A stretch of DNA of 64,000 bases from Atkinsonella hypoxylon (Eukaryota > Ascomycota > Sordariomycetes > Hypocreales > Clavicipitaceae): positions 1 through 64,000 of the forward strand of contig JFHB01000077.1 in assembly GCA_000729835.1 (NCBI GenBank). The letters are read 5' to 3'. Below are positions 1 through 10,728 of this stretch, piece by piece; within the stretch, counting starts at the first letter, position 1, and every line of letters begins with the position of its first letter. The notes beneath the pieces were generated by a model. It saw only the letters and a list, made by a program, of their open reading frames with translations. It was not told the origin of the DNA and made no database searches. The position numbers were made by a program, and so were the translations under genes.

Positions 1-648
1 AAAAAGGCTCGCTTCCCTATTGGTATGCAGCGAGGTTGTAAAACTGTGAAGAAGGTTTCGCACCTGAGGCTGCGAGCCGAGCGAACGACTGGAAGTGGAA
101 GTTGCTGTATAAAAGATGTGAGATTCCCGTGCTGCATTAGCTCTTCTTCTCTCTTCAGCTCAAACAACCACATTGAAAAGGGACTTTTTTTTTTCCTTTG
201 TTACATTTCCTATTTCTTATTTCCTTGTGTCTTTTCCTTTCCTTATTGGGTTCGGACTGGGTCCTTGCTTTTAGATCTGTCGTTTCTCCAAAGCATCTTC
301 GACTTTCCCTGTATTGTTGCCTTGCAATTCAACACATTCCCTTTCTTCTCAAGCTACGAAAGTCCCCAAACATCCATCCATTCTGGTTTCAAGCAGTCCT
401 GCTCTACGTGACCGCACAGCGTCGTCAACGATCCTTCCCGCCGCCTGAATCGAAACCGCACGAAATCTACACGGGCTCGGGTTTGTCTGCCAAGCCCGCG
501 ATTCACAATTCGGTCTTCCGCAACCTGTACGGCTCTTCTGCCGTTTTACTCCAAGAGTTTCCCGCTTCGGACGGCAAAGTGCTCGTCTAGACCGCGACTC
601 TCGCTGGACATCCCCGCTTCAGCTGTTTCTTCTTCCCGTCCTTTCAGC
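1..648 (+). promoter_or_regulatory. Promoter and 5' leader of the MARVEL-like gene
   Basis: No convincing gene is seen here. A TATA-like element (TATAAAAG) lies at 108-115 and is followed by a long C/T-rich leader (about 140-330), typical of fungal core promoters on the plus strand. Small ORFs in the leader overlap each other and show no family resemblance. Confidence 0.5.
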
Positions 649-1293
649 ATGGCCGCTCCTCCAGCGCTCGGTGCCTTGGGCATGACTTTTACGGCCATGA
701 GGGCCTTGCAGGCCATTGTGCTCATCACCATCATTGGGCTGACTTCTAATTTTATCTCGGAGATGGTGGCGGCCAGTTATGTGCCGCCATCTGCTCTGGT
801 GGGCACTCTTGTTGTTGTAAGTGAATGGAAAACCGAAAGCCTTTGTTCAGTGGCAAAAGCAGACGTCGAATCTGACAAATCTTTTTTTTCTGTGTAGGCT
901 TGCATCACAGCTGTCTACACTGTTATCACGTACATTCTGTACTGGGACTCCATGCTACCTCTTCTCCTTTCCACCGGCGCCGATGGTCTCTGCCTCATTG
1001 CCACTATTGTGGTCACCTGTGTTGTCGGTCGACCCGTTAGCTATCTCAACTGCCCAGCTCTTCCTGACGACGGCAACACAGCCAACTTCATTCACTCCCT
1101 CTTTATGAACCTCTCCCGCAAGAACTATTTCGAATGGGTCGACCCAGACAAGGCAAGCTGCTTCGAGATCAAGGCCATCTGGGGCCTCAGCATAATCCTC
1201 TGCGTTCTCTACTCCATGTCCGCTGTTACCTCTGCCTGCTTGTGGAAGCGCCTTAAGGGCGGCAACCGCCCTCCCACCAAGGACTTGGAATGA
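649..1293 (+). CDS. MARVEL-like four-helix membrane protein
   Basis: Two exons, 649-816 and 898-1293, separated by an 81-nt intron with a GTAAGT donor and TGTAG acceptor; the product is 186 residues. Four hydrophobic stretches are visible, at about residues 15-33, 47-75, 78-98 and 147-170, with a longer loop before the last one. This layout and length fit fungal MARVEL-domain (PF01284-like) plasma-membrane proteins, whose biochemical role is mostly unknown. The charged C-terminus ends at a TGA at 1291. The start is the first ATG after a C/T-rich leader and begins the hydrophobic region at the expected place. Oddly, the same frame stays open for another 157 codons after the TGA, giving a proline-rich, basic tail (separate entry), so the true C-terminus may be longer through splicing, readthrough or a mutation. 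The family call is moderate; the gene call is strong. Confidence 0.75.
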
Positions 1294-1764
1294 GGGTACG
1301 GCCGTGGGGTTCAACCGGGGAGGTCAGCACCACCACCACCGGCGACTGCACCTGCGCGAAAGCTACAGAAGGCCAGAAGCCTTGGCACAATGGCACTGGC
1401 TCAGTCGTCAGATGAGAGATATGACAGCGACTCCAGCCACGAGGATAAACTGAAAATGAACGTCCCCCGTCCCAAACGGCAACCTGTCTATCCCTCGTCT
1501 CCCCCACCGCCCCCCACGGCGACGATACGTGAGAAGAGAGCTCGCACTCGACCACCGCCAAGACCGCTCGAAGACATGCCCCCTCTGCCTCCTATTCCTG
1601 CTGTTGTGCCCTCGCCAAAGTCTCCGGTCGGGTTGGGCTTGTTGAGTCCTCTGCCCGCAGTTGTCGCAAAGCCTAAACGCAAGACTATTCTGGAAAGAAT
1701 CGATGGATGGTGGGACCTGGGATTGCTAGAGAAGAGACAGACGATTTTTAAAAAGAACCACTAA
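1294..1764 (+). other. In-frame proline-rich extension downstream of the TGA
   Basis: This frame continues exon 2 of the MARVEL-like gene without a stop until the TAA at 1762-1764. The predicted tail is rich in proline and basic residues (PPPPP at about 1500-1520), contains an acidic/serine patch (DSDSSHED) near 1426, and ends in a tryptophan-containing amphipathic segment (ILERIDGWWDLGLLEKRQ, 1687-1740). An internal ATG at 1390 could start a separate 124-residue protein, but tight placement 97 nt after the stop and the shared frame argue for a common gene. The options are an alternative intron removing the TGA, readthrough, a downstream cistron, or a disabled ancestral C-terminus. I cannot tell these apart from sequence alone. 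Confidence 0.45.
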
Positions 1765-1770
1765 TCAGAT

Positions 1771-1814
1771 TGGCTTGGCTTGGCTTGGCTTGGCTTGTTT
1801 TGTTTTGTTTTGTT
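1771..1814. repeat. Pentanucleotide microsatellites (TGGCT)5 and (TGTTT)n
   Basis: Five exact copies of TGGCT (1771-1795) run directly into about four copies of TGTTT. The tract lies in the presumed 3' untranslated region of the preceding gene. It looks like slippage-generated simple sequence. Confidence 0.85.
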
Positions 1815-3055
1815 CATCATTTTCAAGGTTGGTCTCGAGGCTTCAAATTGTAGTACACGACGGGACGGAATCGGGTATTTTGGTGCTGCTTTGCTTTGCT
1901 TTTTTTTGTTCTGCCGGGAGGGGAAAATATACGGATCTAATTGAAAGCACTTGAGTAGGTAAAGGAAAAAACCTCACGGATAGAATATGATTTCACTGTT
2001 TTAGATAGTAATTTGTATTTACAACAGTCTATGGACGGGTATTCAACGTACTATGCATGATGAGTTTGTAACCCAAATCGTGCAATGGCTAACTACGGGA
2101 AAGCTGTCACCCAAAATACTCCAATTTTCGTGACTAGGGTCACTCTAGTATCTGTGGTGGAGGGTACGATTTGTTTCCCTAATGTACACGCTTCTATAAT
2201 AACTGTCTTTACAGAAACCTTTGTACTATTAGATTCTTCGCTCCTAGATATCAATACTGTATATATTATTAGTGTGAAGCTTCCAATAGTTGTTGCGTGG
2301 CATATAAAGGGAGGCGTGAAGCCACCAAAACAACTGTTGTAACTAATATGTCTGTTAAGTATAAGTCTATACGTGAGGTGCGTGTACAGTAGCACCCTTG
2401 AATTATTTTGGAAATCTACTTGCACGGGGTTGTTTAAGCCAACTAGATATCAGCTTAGAAACTAGCAAGACATAGAATAGAGAAAATAGATACTTAAAAC
2501 TTATAGGTAAATTATGCAGAAAAATAAGTCTCTATAGAGTAGTGCTTAATCCCTGTATATTCTCCTGTACCTCTCTAACAGCAGTAGCTACGCGGTGTCC
2601 CTACGCCAATTACAGCTGTTAGCGAGTACCTAAAAGTGGGTCAAGCATCTTCCCAAAATAAAACGAGGGTTGGAATGTAGTCGTGTAGTCTTCAACGCGG
2701 GTGCGGCGTCGGACTAACTTTAGATGGGATGGGTCCGTGCAGCCAACTAGCGGAGTGGATCCATAGGCAGCTTCAGGTGCCCCCAATGAATGGCCTTCCT
2801 TCCTCACCGCAGAGCCGACTCAAATTTCTCGCCACTTGCGTGCACACCACACCCGGCTGGCGAATGACGAAGCTGGACTTGTACGACACAACGGCTCATC
2901 ATCTCATGTTATCCACAAGCGCTGCCTTGGTGGCCCATTTTGATTTTGCGTGCCTTGCATTGCCTTTCGGTAGCTTCCTCTAGTGACAAAGGATGCTCGG
3001 CCGTATGCTTTCCATCCAGCGACGAGGATCCAACCGGCAAAAGAAATAAATAGCC
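1815..3055. other. Gene-free, AT-rich spacer
   Basis: Between 1900 and 2650 the sequence is clearly more AT-rich than its neighbours and contains only short overlapping ORFs in conflicting frames. This could be decayed repeat DNA, but no terminal repeats or transposase motifs were recognised. The last 400 bp should hold the promoter of the regulator starting at 3056. Confidence 0.4.
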
Positions 3056-4909
3056 ATGTCCAGCACAACGTCAACCATGTCGCTTTTTCGGCAACTCATG
3101 TCATCGAGCAAGACTCGCTCATCTGAGGGTTGCTGGACTTGCCGAATCAGGCGTAAAAAGTGCGCTGAAAATCGTCCAGAATGCGACACCTGCAAAGCCT
3201 TGGAAATTACATGCTATTTCCAGGAAGAAAAACCAGACTGGATGGACGGCGGGCCAAAGCAAAAGGAAATGACTGAGAAGATCAAGGCTCAAGTGAAGAA
3301 GCAAGCGACTCAAAGACGGGATCGCAAATACCTCGGCATGCTCATGTTCGAGGCTGGGACAAAACAGGTTCGTATAAGTGATTTGAATGATTCATCACTT
3401 ACAAACCAGCACGGCAAAGACCATGTCTCTGGAGCTTCCGACCCTGACCCTTCGCCGTGCAGTCATGGAATTGGAATGGGCTCTTCACCGGAATTGAGCA
3501 ACTCCAATGGTGCTTCACAGATTCCTTGGCACAAACAGGTGTTTGTTCGGCAGGAAGATGAGGGATCAGCCCCGGACACCGACCTTCACTTTTTGATGAT
3601 CTACCTTGACTATGTCTTTCCCTACCTTTTCCCCCATTACCGTCCTCCAGTACTTGCTGGTGGTCGTGGCTGGATTCTGGATGTTTTGCAAAGCAACAAG
3701 CCGGTTTACCATACGGCCATCTCTTTGGCGGCCTCATTCTTCGCCATTATTCTGGCGAATGGTGAGAGAGCGCATGCGTCCTGTACGCAGAGAGTTGTGG
3801 ATAGACTGGAGAGCCAGCTAGAATTGGGCCTCAAGGAATTGCAAAAGGAGACGTGGATCATCAACGCGAACAAGAACGGATTCGATAAAAGGAAGGGGCT
3901 TGTTGTGATGCAGAGTGTTGTCCAAATGCTTTTTTTTGAGGTCGCCACGTCGAACAAAGACAACTGGCGATTGCATTTGAATGCTGCAGTCGCTCTTTTC
4001 GTCCAGATCCTGCCCAATCCGAGCGATTGGACCACGACTCTACACGCATTATACAGCCCAAAGTGGCCTCCGCCAGAACTTGGCGTGAGACGTCCGTGGA
4101 GCACCAACCAAGCAGCACTGCGTTTTTTCACCGCGGCCTTGTTGTATATTGATATTATCTCGAGTGTAACGCTGGGTAGTGCACCTCGCCTGGCTAATTA
4201 TCAAGCAGACGTCATGCCGCACTGCGAAAAGTTCAGCAGAAGCATTGAACCGATGCCTGCCGGGCCACTCGCGATGGAAGAGTTCTTTGGTCTGCCCAAC
4301 TGGATGATCCAGCTTCTGGGTAGCGTGGCGGCCTTGGAGTCGTGGAAACGTTTGCAGAAGCAAATGGGTTGTCTGTCTGTCAACGAACTTGTGTCGAGAG
4401 GGAGAGTACTATCAGACGGGATTAAAACTGGACTCAAGTCACTGGAGAATAATCCCGAATTCCACTGCTCGACTCAGACACCCTTTCGACTCTTGGTTGC
4501 AGATCCCGTTACTGGCGTTCATGCAGACGAGCAGCCCACATTCCAGATGATATGGTTGCTGGCGACTCTGAGTTACCTGCATGTCACCATTTCAGGATGG
4601 CAGCCCGCGAGCCCTGAAATAAGACGGTCGGTGTCCAAAGCAACTCAATTGATGACGAGGCTCCCCAAAGGAACCTGGCTTAGAGCTCTGGCATGGCCAA
4701 TGTGTGTATGTGGTTGCCTGTCACCCCCGGAAGACGAGCAGACCTATCGCGAGATTGCTCACCGACTCGGCGCGCTGCAAGCATTCGGAACTGTGAAGGA
4801 GGCTATGGAGGTTATGGAAAAAGTATGGTCCTTGCGTGGCCAGATTAATGAGTCTTGGGATATAGCTCGTTGCCTGAACGTGCTGGGCCATGGGGTTTTG
4901 CTGATTTGA
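3056..4909 (+). CDS. Zn2Cys6 transcription factor (first of two)
   Basis: One uninterrupted 617-residue frame. A zinc binuclear cluster begins at residue 26 with the spacing C-x2-C-x6-C-x6-C-x2-C-x6-C and the basic stretch RIRRKK between the second and third cysteines, the DNA-contact region of fungal C6 regulators. A linker of about 100 polar residues follows, then a long helical region without obvious motifs, resembling the variable fungal_trans_2-type effector domain. The protein should act in the nucleus on CGG-type half sites. A second in-frame ATG at 3077 could also be used; both lie upstream of the zinc cluster. It is 591 bp upstream of another C6 regulator on the same strand, but the two differ in sequence and are not a recent duplication. 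The target pathway cannot be deduced. Confidence 0.9.
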   Translation: MSSTTSTMSLFRQLMSSSKTRSSEGCWTCRIRRKKCAENRPECDTCKALEITCYFQEEKPDWMDGGPKQKEMTEKIKAQVKKQATQRRDRKYLGMLMFEAGTKQVRISDLNDSSLTNQHGKDHVSGASDPDPSPCSHGIGMGSSPELSNSNGASQIPWHKQVFVRQEDEGSAPDTDLHFLMIYLDYVFPYLFPHYRPPVLAGGRGWILDVLQSNKPVYHTAISLAASFFAIILANGERAHASCTQRVVDRLESQLELGLKELQKETWIINANKNGFDKRKGLVVMQSVVQMLFFEVATSNKDNWRLHLNAAVALFVQILPNPSDWTTTLHALYSPKWPPPELGVRRPWSTNQAALRFFTAALLYIDIISSVTLGSAPRLANYQADVMPHCEKFSRSIEPMPAGPLAMEEFFGLPNWMIQLLGSVAALESWKRLQKQMGCLSVNELVSRGRVLSDGIKTGLKSLENNPEFHCSTQTPFRLLVADPVTGVHADEQPTFQMIWLLATLSYLHVTISGWQPASPEIRRSVSKATQLMTRLPKGTWLRALAWPMCVCGCLSPPEDEQTYREIAHRLGALQAFGTVKEAMEVMEKVWSLRGQINESWDIARCLNVLGHGVLLI

Positions 4910-5500
4910 CAGAGTGGTGGCCTTGGCGGGTGTGCAAGCGCGTTTTGTTGACTTGTTGACTGATGACTGATGACTGATGATGTCTCAAATCATTTATAAT
5001 GATAAAAATAGCATTTTAAAATTCCACGTTTTACATATCACCACCATACGAGCAAGAACTTCCTAAAAAATGAGGAAACGTACCGTAGTAAATTGTACGC
5101 ACGTCGGCAATGCGGCATTGGCAACGGATTGCGCCACAAGGTACAGCATATAGCGTTGAACTAAGAAGTGCACAGTACGTGGGTCACTTGATTCCGCGGA
5201 GACTTGAAACACAATGTCTTTACGTAGCATGATTAGCATGCTATAGTAATTCAGTTCGAGGCACAGTCCTCTTGAGAATCGTTTTGAGCTGGGCCCCGGA
5301 ATTTGACGCTAACGGAGTGAGGAAGAGGAAGCGGAAACGGGAGCGGGAGCGGGAGCGGGAGCGGAAGCAGGGGCGGAAGCGGAAGCGGAAGCGGAAGTAA
5401 GACACACAGCACTTCCGTTCCGTTCTTCCGGCCGAAAAAAAAAAAAAAAAAAAACCTTGCCACCTCCATCAACAGACTTCCGCTCGAACGCGGCCTGTCA
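4910..5500. other. Spacer and promoter of the second C6 regulator
   Basis: No gene is seen. The segment has a short GACTGAT tandem repeat near 4960-4980, an AT-rich stretch to about 5060, and at its right end the purine-rich tract and 20-A run described separately, immediately before the start codon at 5501. Confidence 0.5.
5318..5399 (+). repeat. Purine-rich hexanucleotide tract (GGGAGC/GGAAGC)n
   Basis: About 80 nt of almost uninterrupted purine on the plus strand, built from imperfect GGGAGC and GGAAGC hexamers. It lies roughly 100 bp upstream of the start codon of the second Zn2Cys6 regulator and is followed by a run of 20 adenines (5435-5454). Such tracts are common in fungal core promoters and often sit near transcription starts. 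Confidence 0.85.
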
Positions 5501-7751
5501 ATGGACGACGACTACACTAGCCATCCGGCTGGTACTCGCAGCCGCATCGCAAACGCCTGCGATGGATGCAAGCTTCGCAAAGTCAAATGCGATGGTAAAT
5601 TACCATGCGGCCATTGCTCCCGAAAACGGCCTCAAGCGTGCTTTTTTACACCACCGAGAAAGAGACAAGCGGCTGCACCAGAAGTTGCGCTGAACCGAGG
5701 CCACATTGGAAGATCTGAACGGGAACCGCAATCCCGCGATGCTGGCACAGAATACCGACATGGCGGCGACGAACCAGCCGCGACGTCCGCTGGTGCTTCA
5801 GCTGTATCGGGAGCAGCTGATAGCGGCGTAAATGGTCAAGCAGCTGCCGAGCAGACTGCAGAAGATGATACAGATGTGCCGCGGGAAGCGAGGCTTTTGT
5901 GCGATGCGCAGGGGAAGTTGATATTCATTGGGGATTGCGCGCCGCTCTCGTTCTTCCAGTCTGTCCGCCGATTGTTGACCAGTCGTGTTGGCCAGCATGC
6001 TTTCGCGCCAGAGAGCAGCCGATACTCTGCTTTGGAAAATAAGCCAGCTGGGTATTCGACACGGGAGCGAAAAAGTTGCATGTCGGGGGCCATGCCAGAG
6101 TTGCGAGGGATACATCTCGAAACCATTGTGCACAATTACCAGGTGGCGACTACGAGTCTTGTGGACCTGTTTGACGACTCGAGGCTTCTTGATGACTTGA
6201 CTCTCTGGGCGAACCACGGCCAAAAGTCTGATGATCTTGCATCCGTCGTCAACTGCCTTGTGCTTGCAATAGGCTTGTTGAAGGACAATGAAGCATTGTC
6301 GCAGGACATTTTCGAGTATGCCCGGACCAAGGCGTATGCGACGTTGAGCGACAACCTGAGCGTGGCAACTGTCCAGGCGTTTATCCTAATCACGATATAC
6401 ATGCTCTGTTCATGCCAGATCAACGGGGCGTTCTTGTTTTTCGGAATCGCCGCTCGCGCAGCATACTCGATAGGCATCCACCGGACGGAAGTGAACGCCA
6501 GATTTGGTGCATATGTTCATCGTCAAAGAGACCAATTGTGGAAAAGCGTCAAAGCAGTAGACTTGTTTCTGAGCATATCGATGGGCAGACCGCCGTCTGC
6601 GTCAGATGTTGACTGTACTGTTCCCTGCAGGAACACGGTCGCGGACGGGGGTGAAGTGCTGGATCTGCTCAACGCTTCAGTACAAATCCTTCTCATTACG
6701 GAAAGAATCGTGGTAGAGGTATTCTCTCGGAGGAAAATCTCTCTGCAGTTAACCGAGGGTATATCCCATCAACTGCGAGACTGGTCGGGGCGATGGCTCC
6801 AGCAGCTCAAGGATGTCATTGCACGGACGGACCCAGGAAGTCATGCGGAGATCAGTGGTGCTTGTCAGGTTCTGTCGTCATACTATTATGCGGTTATGCT
6901 CGTTTCCAGGCCGTTCTTAATGTATGAGCTTGTGAGCAGGTTATCTGACAATCCTGCTGTTTCCTCACGATCGTCCCTGACGTCGGGCAAGTCAAAGTTG
7001 GCGGATGCTTGCATCGACGCCGCATGTCTGATGGTTGATCCGATCTTGGATCTGATCGGCAGAGGGATATTGAACGGCAGAGCTCCGTTAATAGTGTAAG
7101 CTTGTTCCCGACATTTTCTCTTCTTCTTCTATACAGTTTGCGAGAAGAACATTGCTGACCATGTCTTGCAGATCGTGGCTCTTTGCATCTTCTCTCGTGT
7201 TAGGTGTTGGCCTCCTCGGTGGTTTTGGCCGTGTCCTCGAAAAAAACTGCCGCATGTCTATTCAGGCTCTCGACCACTTTGCCAAGACGGACGGCCATGC
7301 CGCGCAGTATTCCCTCATTGCGCAGTCCCTTCTCACGACGGCCTTGGAGTACCTCGAGCGCAAGGAACTTCAGGAGAGATTGCGCCGAACAGAAAACTCG
7401 AGCCAGCTGTTCGGGCTGATGCCCTCTGAACCTCGAACTGCCTCTGAAGAGAACACGCCCGGCAGAGACATTTCCCACCAAGTGAGCAGAAGCCCCGTTT
7501 CGTCCTCCCTCCGACGTCGCGAGTCGCTGGGTCGCTCAAATCTGCAGCATCAGGGATTGCAGGGAATCCCCTCACCTCGGTTGGTGGAGATTGACTCGGC
7601 TTTCTTGGGACTGACCGAGCCTTTGATGCAGACGCCTAACAATGATTATTGGAACGGAAATGTCGGCGTGGACGGAGACGGCGGATCGGCGTTGAATCTG
7701 TTTCCCTTGCTGGAATCAGGAGGCGGAATTGACTTGGCTCATTATTTTTGA
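5501..7751 (+). CDS. Zn2Cys6 transcription factor next to kynureninase
   Basis: Two exons, 5501-7095 and 7172-7751, joined across a 76-nt intron (GTAAGC donor, TTGCAG acceptor), give 724 residues. The zinc cluster starts at residue 20 (C-x2-C-x6-C-x5-C-x2-C-x7-C) with the basic segment KLRKVK. A middle region around residues 210-390 resembles the fungal-specific transcription factor domain (PF04082), including the typical GIAARAAYSIGIHR block and the later DLFLSISMGRPPS block. The C-terminus is polar and serine-rich, as in activation regions. Its stop lies only 485 bp from the stop of the convergent kynureninase gene, so it may regulate the kynureninase/IDO pair; that role is inferred from position only. 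Without the splice the frame ends at 7099, in the middle of the conserved helical region. Confidence 0.88.
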
Positions 7752-8236
7752 AGACCCAAGGGGAGATTTGCACGACACAAAGATACCTCACTATATCTCA
7801 TGTCTGTAGGAGAATCGGTAATGGAAAAGACGGATTATATTGGGAATTGTCACGGCAGATAAAAAGGGGGCGAATTGCACACTTCTTCCTGGCTTCAATC
7901 AGATTCTTTTCTTTAACCGTGCCTTATGATGCTGTAGTTCCACACGCAGTTCGTCTTTCTGCCATCCGCTGGCTTCAGACACTGGCTACACGACATGTTG
8001 ACAAGCTGTTCCGATATCAGCCGCCTCTTTAGCCTCTACGCTTTTGGCCAACCCCCCTCCCCTCTCAATCATCGCAGCTGGCGCGATGACGCTGTTCTTG
8101 CCAAAGTAATTCGTCACACAAGGAGCTTCAAACATGACACTGTTTTTCCTCGGAAGACCAACACAAAACTTAGAACGTCTACACACGCAAATTTTACCTC
8201 GCCATGTCACGCTATACTACAGGCAAGATGATGGAA
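7752..8236. other. Convergent intergenic spacer
   Basis: This short spacer lies between the 3' ends of the C6 regulator (plus) and kynureninase (minus). It should hold both polyadenylation regions. Only short uninformative ORFs are present. Confidence 0.5.
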
Positions 8237-9754
8237 CTACAGCCCCAAAGCGCTTCGTAGAATCTGCATATACGCCCATACGTCTTCGAACCTCGTGTAC
8301 AACGGTACAGGCGCGACTCGAATGACATTAGGCTTGCGCTTGTCGCAAATAGCGCCATTCTCTTCCAAAGCCTGCGTTACCTTCTCCAGAAGCCCTTCAC
8401 GAAGCAAAACGCTTAGTTGGGTGCCGCGCTGCAGCGGGTCTCTCGGCGTCACGATGGTGAATAGCGGCGTGGCGTCACGCTTGGTCTCCTCCAGCATTTG
8501 GTCTAGCAAATGCTCAGCATAAGCCGTCAGAAGCAGAGACTTGGATCGGAGATCGTGCATGTTGGTCTTGCTGAAGACGGAAAGCGCGCCAGACAGCGCT
8601 GCGAGATCAATGGCCGATGGATTCGAGAGCTGGAAACCTGCTGCACCGGGAGTAGGGATGAATGTGTTTTCCATGTTGAACCGCACGCTCTTGTCCCCTC
8701 CGTACCAGCCCGATAGTCGAGGCCGGTATGAGGGCTTGTCTGCTCCGTCCTTCCAGTCCACCTTGCCGTATCTCTCATGGACATAGACACCTCCGATGGC
8801 GCCGGGCCCGGCGTTGATGTACTTGTACGTGCACCAACATGCGAAATCAACATCCCAATCGTGCAGCTTTAGCTCGACGTTTCCTGCGGCGTGAGCGAGA
8901 TCCCAGCCAACAATGATACCGCGTTGCTTCGCATAGGCGGTGATCTTGGGGATATCGAATAGTTGGCCAGAGTAGTATTGGATGCCGGGAAGCAGCAGAA
9001 GAGCCGTCTCTTCAGCATGCTCGTCAATTGTCCTCAGGATTTTCTCGTGCGGAATGATGCAGTTCTCATCAGGCTCAATTTTGACCATGCTCTTCTCGGG
9101 ATCCAACCCATGCCATGCGATGTGACTCTCAATGGCGTAGTGATCACTGGGGAAAGGTTTCCACTCGAGGATGATTTTATGTCTCTTGGCATCAGGTCTG
9201 TAGAAACTGGCCATCATGAGATGAAGATTGACTGTGAGGGTGTTCATGATGACAATCTCATGCGGCGAGGCACCAGCAATGTCTGCAGATTGCTTGGCAC
9301 ACTGCTCAGCCATGTCTTGCCACTGAGTCAGAGGCGAGTCATTCAGGTTGGTAAAGTGGCCATTGACGCCGATGGATGCCCACGTTTCCAGTTGGGCATT
9401 GACGTACTCCCGCACAGCCTTTGGTTGTGCACCAAGGGAGTTGCCGACAAAGTATACACATGGCTCTGAATCACCACCCGACCGGCCATTTGCAACTTCT
9501 CCTAACGTCATGAGATGAGCTCAATCAGGCCAACAATTGCTGGGAATGAGAGGCAAGTCGAACTTACCCGGCAGCGACCCATCCAACGCCTTTTTCTTCA
9601 ACGATGCTTTGGAGGATAGCACAAACTCATCCCGCAGGTGCTTCAGCTGATCTTGGGAATCTAAATTCTGCGCAAATGCCAGGGTGTTCGCATCTTTAGG
9701 GAACGCAGGGCTGAGACCACTCCGCAGCCGGTCAACAAAAGCTTGGAAGTCCAT
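8237..9754 (-). CDS. BNA5: Kynureninase
   Basis: Minus strand, two exons: 9568-9754 and 8237-9501, with a 66-nt intron (GTAAGT donor, GTTAG acceptor); 483 residues, normal for the family. Kynureninase is a PLP-dependent cytosolic hydrolase converting kynurenine to anthranilate and 3-hydroxykynurenine to 3-hydroxyanthranilate, each with release of alanine. Visible signatures are YFVGNSLGAQPK near the N-terminus, the cofactor-binding region GWDLAHAAGN, and CTYKYINAGPG, whose lysine (about residue 289) should form the Schiff base with PLP. The C-terminal small domain ends at a TAG at 8237-8239. It is divergent from the IDO gene across a 974-bp interval and convergent with a Zn2Cys6 regulator, which suggests coordinated tryptophan breakdown. 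A second kynureninase elsewhere in the genome would be usual and would leave this copy free for a catabolic role. Confidence 0.95.
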
Positions 9755-10728
9755 GATGGGGGCAATAAAAATAAAAATAAAAATAAAACCCCAAAAAAAG
9801 ACCTCGGGCCACCCCCCCCCCTAGAAAAAAAGAAAAAAATTAATCAAACAACCGGGGTAACTAGGACAAGGGCTTTCTGGGTGAGTCACGATGTCAAGGG
9901 AAGGGAATTGTCTTGGATTGAGCCAGGAAATGCTGCTTTTCGAATGGAGGAACGCACAATGGGGTTGGGTTATGCGCAAACAAAAAGAATTACGGAATAC
10001 GGTCGCGGAAAACACTTTATGCTTCGCTTCGCCACTTGCCCACCCCCCCTCCCTCATGGTCTCGGCCCCACCGGCTCTTGGCGGCTGTGGGCCGAGCTTT
10101 CCACCGGCAATAAACGTGGAAAGTAGCCGGTCGACTAAGAAAAGAACGGAAGTAACTAACTAGTTAACTAAATCAAAGTCCTGATTTGCCGGACGGGGCG
10201 CATCCGAACTTCCGTCATCCGAGCCAAGGAGGACTTTTCACCTTTACCGATTTGAGTCAACTTTCTCCCAACACCAGACCAGGCACATGAACAGTCTCCA
10301 ATCAATGGACCGTCGTGTACGAAAATTGTGGCTGATTGTGGTTCTTCTGTTTTTCCATGCTAGTGGTTTTGGTTTTCGGAACTTGGCACGGATGCCTTCG
10401 CAACGGAGTGGAGATGGCGCGGATGACGGAGACTGTGAGGGATTACATTACAAGCCCTGGTTGAGGCAGCGCTGAGTACGATCGCGCGAGGGAGGCCATG
10501 GGGAAATGGCCAATCTCACACGGGACTTGCCGAGATCTATTTGCGTGAATGTTGCGTGGCATACGGAATACAGGCTTCTCATTTCTACCCTTTGTTCCTC
10601 ACCGTTCCTATAAATCTTCAGCCGCTTCGTGCCCGGAAACCACTGGGCCTACAGCCTCATCTTTATATATATTTACACCAAGACCCGGCATAGAGGGCCA
10701 AAATCACGTACCTAGCAAAACGCCCAAC
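9755..10728. promoter_or_regulatory. Shared divergent promoter of kynureninase and IDO
   Basis: No gene is present. The interval separates two genes of the same pathway that point away from each other. The side near kynureninase has an ATAAAA repeat (about 9765-9787), a run of cytosines and A-rich patches. The middle has GC-rich blocks. A partial palindrome of TAACTAGTTA type lies near 10155-10170. A CGG-N11-CCG arrangement occurs at 10191-10207. Near the IDO side TATATATAT-like sequence occurs at about 10663-10672, about 60 bp before the IDO start codon. Confidence 0.6.
10191..10207. promoter_or_regulatory. Candidate Zn2Cys6 site CGG-N11-CCG
   Basis: An inverted pair of CGG half-sites with an 11-nt spacer lies inside the divergent kynureninase/IDO promoter. 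C6 regulators of the Gal4 type bind this kind of arrangement, and a C6 regulator gene is two genes away. A single such site can easily occur by chance in GC-rich DNA, so this is only a candidate. Confidence 0.25.

Noticed and set aside
2085..2425. ORFs on both strands in the AT-rich spacer after the MARVEL-like gene
   Set aside because: The plus and minus frames overlap the same bases and neither resembles a transposase or other family.
1815..3055. Possible RIP-mutated transposon
   Set aside because: AT enrichment is visible but no terminal repeats, coding remnants or dinucleotide statistics could be established by eye.
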